Shown here: piece by piece, positions 34,088 to 42,084 of the stretch
Layout of the letters: each line of letters begins with the position of its first letter
Numbering within the stretch: the first letter of the stretch is position 1
Assembly (NCBI RefSeq): GCF_900102085.1
Contig: NZ_FMVM01000011.1
Coordinates: 124,001 to 188,000 of the forward strand
Reading direction: 5' to 3'
From: Paenibacillus polysaccharolyticus
GTDB taxonomy: Bacteria > Bacillota > Bacilli > Paenibacillales > Paenibacillaceae
DNA length: 64,000 bases
Program-made: the position numbers and the translations under genes
Notes under the pieces: generated by a model
Told to the model about the DNA's origin: nothing
Database searches by the model: none
Seen by the model: only the letters and a program-made list of their open reading frames with translations

Positions 34088-35533
34088 TCATTTTTTTGCA
34101 GAATCGCTAGAAGCAGCTCTAAGCTCAGTTGCTCTGGACTCGGCAGCTGCTCTGGAGTTGTCAGGTGCGATTACAGCCTCAGAGACCTTATCACGAGGAG
34201 AAGTGGTTCTGGAAGCAGCCGCTGGAACAGTAGCCTCTCTGGAGATGTCAGGTGCAATTGTAGCCTCAGAGACCTCATCCCGAAGAGAAGTGGTTCTGGA
34301 AGCAGCCGCTGGAACAGTAGCCTCTCTGGAGATGTCAGGTGCAATTGTAGCCTCAGAGACCTCATCCCAAAGAGAAGTGGTTCTGGAAGCAGCCGCTGGA
34401 ACGGTAGCCTCTCTGGAGCTGTCAGGTACAATTACGGCTTCAGAGACTTCATCTCGAGGTGTAGAAGCACTAGGTTCGGTGGCTCGACTGGCAGTCTCTC
34501 TGGAGTTGTCAGGTACAATTATAGCTTCAGTGGCTCCACGCTCTACTTTGGGCGTATGGCTCGATGCCCATACAGCTGTAGACGTACTTGCTACAGCAAT
34601 TAAACAAACGGATGAAATTGTTATGATCCAATGTTTCTTTTTCATTTTTTTGACATCAAACATCATCGTAAGTCTCCTTTTTAATTGTTTTCCCTCCCCT
34701 GAAAGGGATGAGCAAAATTGCACAGGCAAGCTTCGCGCCCCTGCGGTGACATTTAAAATGGTTTCGCCATAACGTTTGCGATCTTCGATGGACATCTTCT
34801 GGACAACCTTTTCATCACAAGAAAATTCACTCCAGGTGTGAATCTCTTGGCGAAGGAGGTGAACGAGAGGATTGAACCAGTGCAAAGCGCTGACCGCTAG
34901 AGTGAGTGCCTTGACCCACAGATCTTTATATTTAAGGTGAGTTAATTCATGGTGATAAACCAGACCCATATTCAAGTGAGCTGTACCCGCTTGAGGCAAA
35001 TAAATCGTAGGTTTCGTTAAACCGACCAGCACGGGACTTCGTAACATTGGACTATATGCCAGGTTGACATGCTGCCGAATACCTAACTTTTCTTTGATCA
35101 TGGGGAGCAGTAAGGCGGCCTCACTATTTTCTTTCACATCTGACTGTGTACGTTTCAACGCATGGATGAATCTGTAATAACAATAGATCTGCCACGTCGT
35201 ATAACCGAGAACGCCTACTCCCCAAGCACTGAGCAAAACATACGCCGCTGTAGAAGATATCGTCCATTCTGGGGTAAGCGCTCCTTCAAGCATACCGTTC
35301 AAAAAGTTAGATTGTTCAAGGTTTCGGTGTGAAGCATGATGAAAAAGACTGGAGAACCATGTCATTCCGAACGATAGGGGCAGTACATAAAAGGCGAAAG
35401 CCATTTTACTCAGTCCGTAACGCCAGGAAGCGGGGAAAAGATATACCGGCAGAAGGCGCAAGGCAAGAATGCAAGCAGCGGCAATGCTTCCAGCCACCGT
35501 CAACGTTATCAGCAGATCAATAAAGAGATTCAT
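34088..35533 (-). CDS. M56-family (BlaR1/MecR1-like) membrane metalloprotease with repeat tail
   Basis: This is a 481-residue integral membrane protease. Helices lie near the N-terminus (about 5-30, 40-60, 95-120) and at about 300-320. The zinc site is HHELTHLKYKD (HEXXH), with FSCDEKVV downstream as the third ligand region. This is the BlaR1 signalling module that cleaves BlaI. The beta-lactam-binding domain at the C-terminus of true BlaR1 is missing. Instead, residues about 345-470 form a Ser/Ala/Thr-rich extracytoplasmic tail with 29-residue repeats. The ATG at 35533 follows AGGTGG; GTG 35542 directly behind the BlaI stop is also in frame. It is in an operon with the BlaI gene. Confidence 0.83.
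   Translation of the reverse strand: MNLFIDLLITLTVAGSIAAACILALRLLPVYLFPASWRYGLSKMAFAFYVLPLSFGMTWFSSLFHHASHRNLEQSNFLNGMLEGALTPEWTISSTAAYVLLSAWGVGVLGYTTWQIYCYYRFIHALKRTQSDVKENSEAALLLPMIKEKLGIRQHVNLAYSPMLRSPVLVGLTKPTIYLPQAGTAHLNMGLVYHHELTHLKYKDLWVKALTLAVSALHWFNPLVHLLRQEIHTWSEFSCDEKVVQKMSIEDRKRYGETILNVTAGARSLPVQFCSSLSGEGKQLKRRLTMMFDVKKMKKKHWIITISSVCLIAVASTSTAVWASSHTPKVERGATEAIIVPDNSRETASRATEPSASTPRDEVSEAVIVPDSSREATVPAAASRTTSLWDEVSEATIAPDISREATVPAAASRTTSLRDEVSEATIAPDISREATVPAAASRTTSPRDKVSEAVIAPDNSRAAAESRATELRAASSDSAKK
34180..34445 (-). repeat. 87-bp tandem repeats inside the M56 gene
   Basis: The same 87-base unit recurs with its AAGTGGTTCTGG point at 34201, 34288 and 34375. It encodes 29 residues with VPAAASRTTS and DEVSEATIAPDIS in each copy. 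Copies differ by one or a few bases, and more degenerate copies flank them. The unit length is a multiple of three, so gain or loss of a unit would not break the frame. Confidence 0.88.
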
Positions 35534-35542
35534 GCGCGCCAC

Positions 35543-35920
35543 CTACTTTTCCGACAGCCATTGTTTTAGTTCGGCAATGTCTTTCTCTGAAAGCTTATCC
35601 CCGTCATACATGGCTGAAACCAGATTTTTAACAGAGCCTTGATAGAGGCCATCGAGTACTGTTTTGGTTTTCAGAAGTTTGTAGTCTTCTGGCTGTAAAA
35701 GAGGCTCATAATAGTTGGTTCGACCCTGTCTCGTGACAGTGAGAGCCCCTTTATCCACCAGTCTGGATAGGAAAGTGGAAATGGTCTGTGCCTTCCACGC
35801 TTTTCCCTTTTCCTTAAACATGTCTAACAGTTCGGAAGAAGTGACCGGAGGAGTACAAGACCAGATCACCTCCATCAGTTCCAGCTCGGTTTCGGACCAT
35901 TTTTGAGTTTGGTGCACCAA
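35543..35920 (-). CDS. BlaI/MecI-family repressor
   Basis: This is a 125-residue winged-helix repressor. LMEVIWSCTPPVTSSELLDM (about residues 15-34), then KAQTISTFLSRLVDKGALTV give the DNA-binding domain with the characteristic 'ThxTxLxRLxxKG' pattern. The C-terminal half (about 75-125) mediates dimerisation and contains the region cleaved by BlaR1 partners. The start is TTG 35920 or GTG 35917 after AAAGGAG; both fit. It precedes the M56 gene directly. Palindromic sites typical for the family lie upstream. Confidence 0.85.
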   Translation of the reverse strand: MVHQTQKWSETELELMEVIWSCTPPVTSSELLDMFKEKGKAWKAQTISTFLSRLVDKGALTVTRQGRTNYYEPLLQPEDYKLLKTKTVLDGLYQGSVKNLVSAMYDGDKLSEKDIAELKQWLSEK

Positions 35921-35965
35921 AGAAGCACTCCTTTACAACGTTATGCGTCCATAACGATAATTTTA

Positions 35966-36008
35966 TTACTACACTACGTAGTAAGTATAAACTACTACAA
36001 CTTGTAGT
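35966..36008 (-). promoter_or_regulatory. Two BlaI-type operators
   Basis: TTACTACACTACGTAGTAA (35966-35984) and the perfect palindrome ACTACAACTTGTAGT (35994-36008) both carry the TACTAC/GTAGTA half-sites typical of BlaI/MecI operators. They lie just upstream of the BlaI gene, and a TTGACT hexamer at 36012-36017 on the minus strand may be its -35. The divergent gene at 36145 could also be affected. Confidence 0.75.
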
Positions 36009-36144
36009 ATATAGTCAAGCGCAGTGTGTGAGAACCTCGTTTCTTCCTCTGTTTGTCAAGAGGGTTCTGTTTCTATATCCCAGATTCAACGAAGAAAAGC
36101 ATGTTATACTATAGGTCAACAATAGATGACCGAAACAGGAGTGA

Positions 36145-36675
36145 ATGATCATTACAGCATATCAATTACCTGCTCTGAAGGAGCAGAACATGATTTCAAC
36201 GAACGATTTACAAGACATTATTCGCATGCTCGCCCATGCGCCTTTACTGTATGATGATGGTCAGCATATTCAGGTTCAGGATTACCTGGGAGGTCTTGAG
36301 ATAGGGTTAACGCATGATATTCGTCGTGCAGCGATTGAATTGTACGAACTGGGGGTCAAGGCTTGTCGCCAATTTACGGATGTACTTGCCTATGAGCAGT
36401 TGCAGGATGTGCTTGGTCTGCAGGCTGAGTTGTGGCAGGAAGGTGTGCTTGCACTGCAAGACTGGATGAATTGGCTAAAAGAAATTGGCGAAGGGCGGCG
36501 AATTTTGCCTGAGTATGATTTTGCATCCATATTGGGTGAACTCCCCGAAGGGTATATGATTCATGATTTTCATGACGAACTACAGGTTCGACTAGAGCAG
36601 GATGCATCGAATGCTTGGGCGAACGAAGAGCGAAGTCGGTTATATACAGCGATTGGCGTGCAAGAAGCAGGCTGA
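36145..36675 (+). CDS. Hypothetical helical cytosolic protein
   Basis: This is a 176-residue acidic protein without a signal peptide; most of it should be helical (RRAAIELYELGVKACRQFTD, then LGLQAELWQEGVLALQDWMN). I recognise no family. AGGAGTG lies just before ATG 36145. It is divergent from the BlaI-M56 pair and shares the region carrying BlaI-type operators. Confidence 0.6.
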   Translation: MIITAYQLPALKEQNMISTNDLQDIIRMLAHAPLLYDDGQHIQVQDYLGGLEIGLTHDIRRAAIELYELGVKACRQFTDVLAYEQLQDVLGLQAELWQEGVLALQDWMNWLKEIGEGRRILPEYDFASILGELPEGYMIHDFHDELQVRLEQDASNAWANEERSRLYTAIGVQEAG

Positions 36676-36835
36676 GCGAGCGATTTGAATGAAATTGAAC
36701 TTTTTAAACGTCGATGGGCGTCTCTCTACACGGAAATGGAATCCATATCAAACGAAACGGTCTGCTACGTTGTTTAGTCTGATATGAATGCAATGCGTAG
36801 ATGGCATGATGCATCTGCTGAAATGAGGGGATACC

Positions 36836-37723
36836 GTGAAAAAGGTTGTACTTGCTGGTGGAACGGGATTTGTTGGTCAAGATTTTACAGTCCGGTTTAA
36901 AAAGCTGGGGTACGATGTGCTGGTGATCTCACGCCAGTCTGGACACATCGCCTGGGAAGATCGAACAGCCATCATTGAAGCACTTGAAGGCGCGGAGATG
37001 CTGATTAATCTGGCTGGTAAATCGGTCAATTGCCGTTATACTGACGAGAATCGTAAAATCATTATGGATTCCAGAACAGAAACCACAAACATTCTCGGGG
37101 AAGCGGTATTGGCTTGTGTGCATCCGCCTGAATTGTGGATTAACTCCAGTACGGCTACCATCTATAGACATGCGGAAGATCGTCCAATGACGGAACAAGA
37201 TGGAGAGATCGGTTCGGGTTTCTCTGTGGAGGTTGCCAAGGCTTGGGAGCAGGCATTCTTCGGATTCAAGCTACCATCTACACGTCAAATTGCACTACGC
37301 ATTGCGATTGTGCTTGGGGAAGGTGGGGTGATGGAACCACTGACGAATCTGGTTCGATTTGGCCTGGGTGGAGCCCAGGGAGCAGGAACCCAAAAATTTA
37401 GCTGGATTCATATGGAGGACCTGTTCCGCATGGTGATATTTGTACAGGAGCATCCGGATCTGGAAGGGGTCTATAATGCTTCATCTCCTCATCCAGTGAC
37501 CAATCGGGAACTGATGGCAAGTCTTAGGAAGCAGATGGGTGCACGTATCGGACTTCCGTCCCCACGCTGGATGCTTGAGCTTGGAGCTATATTTATCCGT
37601 ACGGAAACGGAACTGGTACTCAAGAGCCGCTGGGTCATTCCCGACAGAATCGAAAAGGCAGGTTTTACGTTCACTTATGCTTCGCTGGATAAGGCACTTG
37701 CTGATCTCCTTAAATCCAAATAA
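36836..37723 (+). CDS. TIGR01777-type epimerase-family protein (YfcH-like)
   Basis: This is a 295-residue NAD-binding protein of the extended-SDR-like TIGR01777 group. The nucleotide motif is GGTGFVG (residues 8-14), NLAGKSVNCRYTDENRK is the typical mid-segment, and the C-terminal DUF1731 region reads GLPSPRWMLELGAIFIRTET. Reaction unknown. The start GTG 36836 follows GAGGGG. A terminator at 37802 separates it from the next operon. Confidence 0.82.
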   Translation: MKKVVLAGGTGFVGQDFTVRFKKLGYDVLVISRQSGHIAWEDRTAIIEALEGAEMLINLAGKSVNCRYTDENRKIIMDSRTETTNILGEAVLACVHPPELWINSSTATIYRHAEDRPMTEQDGEIGSGFSVEVAKAWEQAFFGFKLPSTRQIALRIAIVLGEGGVMEPLTNLVRFGLGGAQGAGTQKFSWIHMEDLFRMVIFVQEHPDLEGVYNASSPHPVTNRELMASLRKQMGARIGLPSPRWMLELGAIFIRTETELVLKSRWVIPDRIEKAGFTFTYASLDKALADLLKSK

Positions 37724-37801
37724 TGGGGAGCAGACAGTTTACATAGGTGCCTCCATTTTCAGACTGTGAAAAACATGTGCAGGAATCATTAATATGTGAA
37801 T

Positions 37802-37836
37802 GGGAGGGCAGAGCAATCTGCCCTTCCGTCTATTTC
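37802..37836 (+). terminator. Terminator before the KAS III operon
   Basis: GGGAGGGCAGA (37802-37812) pairs with TCTGCCCTTCC (37817-37827) with one mismatch around a GCAA loop, followed by GTCTATTT. Confidence 0.65.
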
Positions 37837-37907
37837 GATGATATTTAGGCTCGGGATCGATCATCAGGCTGCTTCAAATATTCTTTTTCATTATCACTAT
37901 TATTCAG

Positions 37908-37937
37908 TTGCAGGTATATTCGTTTAATGGGTAATAT
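37908..37937 (+). promoter_or_regulatory. Candidate promoter of the KAS III operon
   Basis: TTGCAG (37908-37913), an 18-base spacer and TAATAT (37932-37937). It sits 45 bases before the first gene of the operon. Confidence 0.4.
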
Positions 37938-37981
37938 CACGAAATTTACATAACACGCTTGAAAGAGAAGAGGTTGGGCAT

Positions 37982-38983
37982 ATGCAGCTTAGAAGAGTAA
38001 GAATCGCAGGTACAGGAAAATACCTGCCTCAGATGAAGGTGACAGACGAAGAGTTGGATGAGCGATTACATGTGCCCGCAGGCTGGGTCAGCAAAGCGAC
38101 GGGCGTCGGCTATCGTTATTATGCTTCGGACGAAGAGACTTCTTCCTATATGGGTGCCAGAGCGGCAGAAGCAGCTCTGGCCGATGCAGGGCTGTCTTTT
38201 GGTGAGATCGATTGTTTGGTATGCACCAGCGGTACGAAAGAACAGCCGTTGCCAAGCACAGCCGTCTTTATCCAGCAGGCCATGGGACAGGAAGAATCAG
38301 GTGTTCCTGCCTTTGATATGGATGCGACTTGTCTGAGTTTCCTGAACGGACTCGATGTCATCTCTTATATGGTAGACGCTGGACGTTACCAGCGTGTATT
38401 GCTCGTAGCCACCGAGATTGCTTCAGCCGGATTAAACTGGAAAGATCCTGAAAGTGCTGCCTTGTTTGGTGATGGCGCGGCGGCAGTCATCATTGAGCGA
38501 GCATCTGAGGAATCCGGGTCACAGATCGTTCATGCATCGCTGCGAACCTATAGCCGCGGGGCACGGTTTTCGGAGATTGCAGGCGGAGGCACGCGGCATC
38601 ATGCGGCCCAGTATGATGTAGCGCATCCAGATCCATTCCTCTTTCATATGGATGGACAGGCGATTTTTCGCATGGCGTCCAAGCTGTTACCCGGGTTTAT
38701 GAATGAGATGCTTCAAGCTTCCGGGGATCGAATGGAGGATTTCTCTCTGGTCATTCCTCATCAGGGCAGTGCAATGGCGATGCGCCTGATTCGCAAGAAG
38801 CTTGGAATTCCGGCAGAACGGTTCATGGATATTACACAAGGTCATGGTAATACGATTGCGGCCTCCATTCCGATGGGATTGCATGAGGCGATTCGTCAGC
38901 AACGAATAGAGCGTGGTGATCGGGTATTGATGATCGGAACGGCGGCTGGGCTGTCTTTGGGAGGACTGATCTTTGACTACTAG
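37982..38983 (+). CDS. Ketoacyl-ACP synthase III-type enzyme, first gene of a five-gene operon
   Basis: This is a 333-residue KAS III/OleA-type condensing enzyme. The catalytic triad is readable: cysteine in FDMDATCLSFLNGL (about residue 118), histidine in LVIPHQGSAMAM (about 258), and asparagine in ITQGHGNTIAASIP (about 289). Such enzymes use acyl-CoA or acyl-ACP with a malonyl or second acyl group; FabH makes fatty-acid primers while OleA joins two acyl chains. Given its partners, a dedicated secondary pathway is more likely than housekeeping FabH. The ATG follows AAGAGAAGAGG. It overlaps the ATP-grasp gene by 11 bases. Confidence 0.82.
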   Translation: MQLRRVRIAGTGKYLPQMKVTDEELDERLHVPAGWVSKATGVGYRYYASDEETSSYMGARAAEAALADAGLSFGEIDCLVCTSGTKEQPLPSTAVFIQQAMGQEESGVPAFDMDATCLSFLNGLDVISYMVDAGRYQRVLLVATEIASAGLNWKDPESAALFGDGAAAVIIERASEESGSQIVHASLRTYSRGARFSEIAGGGTRHHAAQYDVAHPDPFLFHMDGQAIFRMASKLLPGFMNEMLQASGDRMEDFSLVIPHQGSAMAMRLIRKKLGIPAERFMDITQGHGNTIAASIPMGLHEAIRQQRIERGDRVLMIGTAAGLSLGGLIFDY

Positions 38984-40214
38984 ATTTGCACGACGTGACC
39001 AACGTGTGCTTCAAGGACAAACGGGTCATACATACAGGGTACTCCTTACCGGGGGAAGAGCTCCGGTTACGCTGGATTTGGCGCGTATGTTGCATCGGTC
39101 AGGTCACCTTGTATTTATTGCGGAGAGTATGGAACATCATCTGTGCAGAACGTCTAGTGCGGTGGAGCAATGCGTACTTGTTCCATCGCCACGTCACCAT
39201 ACGGAGAAGTACCTGTCCGCACTGGAACATTGGGTTAAGATATGGCAGATCGATGTGCTGATTCCGATGTGCGAAGAAGTGTTTTATGTGGCTGGTGGGG
39301 CTGAACGCTTAAGACAGCGTTGTCGTGTTCTTGTTTCCAGTCTGGAGCAGTTGCACGTTCTGCATCATAAGTATGATTTTAATAGGCTTGCCAAGTCTAT
39401 GGGGCTTCCGGTTCCGGATACACATCTGATTCAAACTCCGCAGGAGTGGCTGGAGATGCATCAGGTTTTAAAGGGAGAGTGGGTCTGGAAACCGGTCTAT
39501 TCCCGTTTTGCGGCCAAAGTACGTATGCCGAAACTTGGGTACCACGATCCACCGGGCGAAGATACGTTGTCTCCTGCCTCACCTTGGGTGGCGCAGCGGT
39601 ACATTCATGGACGAGGATTGTGCACCTACAGTGTAGTGCATGAAGGCCATTTAATCGCGCATGCCACCTACGACAGCCGATATCGTACGGGCAGTGTAGG
39701 CGCGAGTGTTTTTTTTGAACAGGTGCAACATGAGGGCACGCGCGCGTGGGTAGAACACTTTGTGCGCGCGACGAGCTTCAGCGGACAGATTGGATTTGAT
39801 TTTATCGAAGACGTGACGGGTCAGGTGTATGCGATTGAGTGTAACCCGAGGGCAACCAGTGGCATTCATCTATTTCATCCTGGTAACGACTTGGTGCGTG
39901 CATTGCTCGAACCTGAAGTGGTACTTAGCGAAGGGATCGAAGTGACACCGCGGTCAGGTAATGATAAGGCGATGTTAGCACTGCCCATGCTGGGAAGTGG
40001 TATCCGGCAGATTCATAGCAGCAGAGGTAGCCTGCGAGCTTGGAGGACGGCTTGGCAGGGTGCCAGGGATGTGGTGTATGTGCGGCAGGATCGGCGGCCT
40101 TTTTTTGAACAATTTGCGGTCGTACTTGCTGCCTGGCGTCTTGCACGTTCACAGCAGATTACGCTGACGGAAGCATTGACTCATGACATAGAATGGAACG
40201 GTGAACAACGATGA
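38973..40214 (+). CDS. ATP-grasp ligase of the KAS III operon
   Basis: This is a 413-residue ATP-grasp protein. The N-terminal part is a Rossmann-like pre-ATP domain (RVLLTGGRAPVTLDLARMLH); GEWVWKPVYSRFA marks the lysine-containing strand; FVRATSFSGQIGFDFIED and IECNPRATSGIHLF (E-x-N-P-R) form the metal-binding end. The family joins a carboxylate, activated by ATP, to an amine or other nucleophile. Substrate unknown. It starts at TTG 38973, inside the KAS III end, with GGGAGG seven bases upstream, and overlaps the next gene by four. Confidence 0.8.
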   Translation: MTTRFARRDQRVLQGQTGHTYRVLLTGGRAPVTLDLARMLHRSGHLVFIAESMEHHLCRTSSAVEQCVLVPSPRHHTEKYLSALEHWVKIWQIDVLIPMCEEVFYVAGGAERLRQRCRVLVSSLEQLHVLHHKYDFNRLAKSMGLPVPDTHLIQTPQEWLEMHQVLKGEWVWKPVYSRFAAKVRMPKLGYHDPPGEDTLSPASPWVAQRYIHGRGLCTYSVVHEGHLIAHATYDSRYRTGSVGASVFFEQVQHEGTRAWVEHFVRATSFSGQIGFDFIEDVTGQVYAIECNPRATSGIHLFHPGNDLVRALLEPEVVLSEGIEVTPRSGNDKAMLALPMLGSGIRQIHSSRGSLRAWRTAWQGARDVVYVRQDRRPFFEQFAVVLAAWRLARSQQITLTEALTHDIEWNGEQR

Positions 40215-41200
40215 AGAGAGCATTAGTGACCGGGGCTACAGGTTGTCTGGGTAGACATCTGGCGATAAGGCTTGCAGCAGAAGGCTGGGAAGTGACAGGC
40301 ATGGGGCGACAGCAAGAGATCGGCAGTGTGCTTGAAGCGGCTGGAGTTCGCTTTATCAGGGGAGATATTCGAGATGTCCAGATTGTAGATGCAGCATGTA
40401 CAAGTCAGGATATCGTGTTCCACTGTGCGGCCTTATCCTCACCTTGGGGGAAATATCAGGATTTCTACAGCAGTAATGTGCAGGGAACGCAAAATCTGAT
40501 TGATCATTCTCTACGCCATCAGGTGCAGCGGTTCGTGCATGTTTCCACGCCGAGTATTTATTTTAACTACATACCGCGTTATGAAGTTCATGAACATGAC
40601 CTGCTGCCGGCTAAATCGGCCAATCATTATGCGGCTACCAAACGTATGGCTGAAGACATTGTGATGGAGGCACATCGTAACGGATTGCCATCGATTATGA
40701 TTCGCCCGCGAGCCATTTTTGGCCCGTACGACCAAACGCTTTTCCCGCGGATTGTTGCAGCGAATGCCAAGCGGGGAGTACCGATGATTGATGGTGGACA
40801 GGCGCTGATTGATCTGACGTGCGTAGATAATGTGGTGGATGCGCTGTTATTGTGCAGTGATGCTTCTGATGATGCGCTTGGGAGAGCCTACAATATTTCG
40901 AACGCAGACCCGAGACCATTTGCAGAGTTGGTCGGGACTCTTTTTGACATGTTAGACATGCCGCTGCGGCGTCTGAATATTCCTTATCGAGTGGCCTATG
41001 GAGTGGCCAGTATGCTGGAAGGTGTGCATCGATTCATCCCTGCTCTGGGAGAGCCGTTACTGACCAGATACTCCGTTGGATCTTTGGGTGTGCCGCAAAC
41101 GTTGGATATTACCGATGCTAAGGCGCAGCTAGGATATGTACCGCAGGTGTCCATTGAAGCGGGTTTGCGACAATTTGCAGATTGGTGGAGGAGTGAATAA
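40211..41200 (+). CDS. NAD(P)-dependent epimerase/3-beta-HSD-like reductase of the operon
   Basis: This is a 329-residue extended SDR. The cofactor motif is TGATGCLGRHLAIRLA (about residues 7-22). The catalytic serine lies in HVSTPSIYF and the YxxxK pair in NHYAATKRMAED (about 141-148). The pattern is that of 3-beta-HSD-like and OleD-like reductases, which reduce beta-keto acids or ketones. It is coupled by ATGA overlap to the ATP-grasp gene and touches the next gene (TAATG). Its reduction of a KAS III product is an attractive, untested inference. Confidence 0.82.
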   Translation: MKRALVTGATGCLGRHLAIRLAAEGWEVTGMGRQQEIGSVLEAAGVRFIRGDIRDVQIVDAACTSQDIVFHCAALSSPWGKYQDFYSSNVQGTQNLIDHSLRHQVQRFVHVSTPSIYFNYIPRYEVHEHDLLPAKSANHYAATKRMAEDIVMEAHRNGLPSIMIRPRAIFGPYDQTLFPRIVAANAKRGVPMIDGGQALIDLTCVDNVVDALLLCSDASDDALGRAYNISNADPRPFAELVGTLFDMLDMPLRRLNIPYRVAYGVASMLEGVHRFIPALGEPLLTRYSVGSLGVPQTLDITDAKAQLGYVPQVSIEAGLRQFADWWRSE

Positions 41201-42084
41201 TGTTAACAACGAAGCCGGTAAAATTATATTTAGGCGCAGCGGGTTACTGTACTCATCCAGAGTTCCTTACGTTACGGGGAGGAAGCTTCCGGCCTGTTCG
41301 TTTTCCGGCAGGCTTCGCTTGTATTCTTCATCCCGATCATGGCCCGATACTACTGGACACGGGGTACAGTTCCCGTTTTTTTGAAGAGACCGCTCGACTT
41401 CCGAACGCATTATATCGTCATATCACGCCCGTTGTATTTCGGGAAGAAGACAGTGCCGTTCATTTTCTGAAGCAGATTGGGCTGGTGCCGTCAGATGTCC
41501 GTTATGTTATTCTTTCGCATTTTCACGGAGATCACATTGCAGGTGCCAAGGACTTCCCGGAGGCTCAGTTTATTTATTTGCCGAGAGCCTATGAGGCGGT
41601 TCGTTCTCTTGGTTCAATTGCGGCGGTGAAGGCCGGTTTTCTGGCCGGACTGCTACCTGACGATTTTATCCAGCGCTCACTGCCCGTGAACGACCCTGCC
41701 AAGCGATGGGCGGACATGAGTGAGACTACAGGCAAGGAAACCCCATCAGGGTTTCCTTGGCAAGAGGTATACGATCTTTTTGGAGATGGCAGCCTGCTCG
41801 GCGTGGATGTATCGGGTCATGCGGAAGGCATGATGGGTTTATTGCTGCGGACAGAGCAACATGATTATTTTTTATGTGCAGATGCAGTATGGTCGAGCCG
41901 GGCTTTCCGTGAACAGCTCAGACCTCATGCACTGGCAGGTATTATTATGTCAGACCGGCAGGAGTATAGACAGAACTTTGACAAGCTGGTTCACCTGCAT
42001 CAACAGTTCCCTCGGCTTCGCATCGTGCCGAGTCATTGCCAAGAGGCGCTGAAAGCATGGGGAACAGGAGGAACAGCGAGATGA
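41200..42084 (+). CDS. Metallo-beta-lactamase-fold hydrolase of the operon
   Basis: This is a 294-residue MBL-fold protein with a full metal site: LSHFHGDHIAGAKDF (H-x-H-x-D-H, about 107-115), a later histidine in VDVSGHAEGMMG, the aspartate of LCADAVWSS, and a C-terminal histidine in PSHCQEAL. The HxHxDH pattern with that spacing is like lactonase- and thioesterase-type members. No signal peptide, so cytosolic. It could release an acyl product or open a lactone. Overlaps its neighbours on both sides. Confidence 0.83.
   Translation: MLTTKPVKLYLGAAGYCTHPEFLTLRGGSFRPVRFPAGFACILHPDHGPILLDTGYSSRFFEETARLPNALYRHITPVVFREEDSAVHFLKQIGLVPSDVRYVILSHFHGDHIAGAKDFPEAQFIYLPRAYEAVRSLGSIAAVKAGFLAGLLPDDFIQRSLPVNDPAKRWADMSETTGKETPSGFPWQEVYDLFGDGSLLGVDVSGHAEGMMGLLLRTEQHDYFLCADAVWSSRAFREQLRPHALAGIIMSDRQEYRQNFDKLVHLHQQFPRLRIVPSHCQEALKAWGTGGTAR

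Noticed and set aside
34052..34772. Two long plus-strand frames (183 and 231 codons) opposite the M56 gene tail
   Set aside because: They exist because the 87-base repeat is a multiple of three and lacks stops in several frames. They have no ribosome site, and the minus strand carries clear M56 and BlaI genes.
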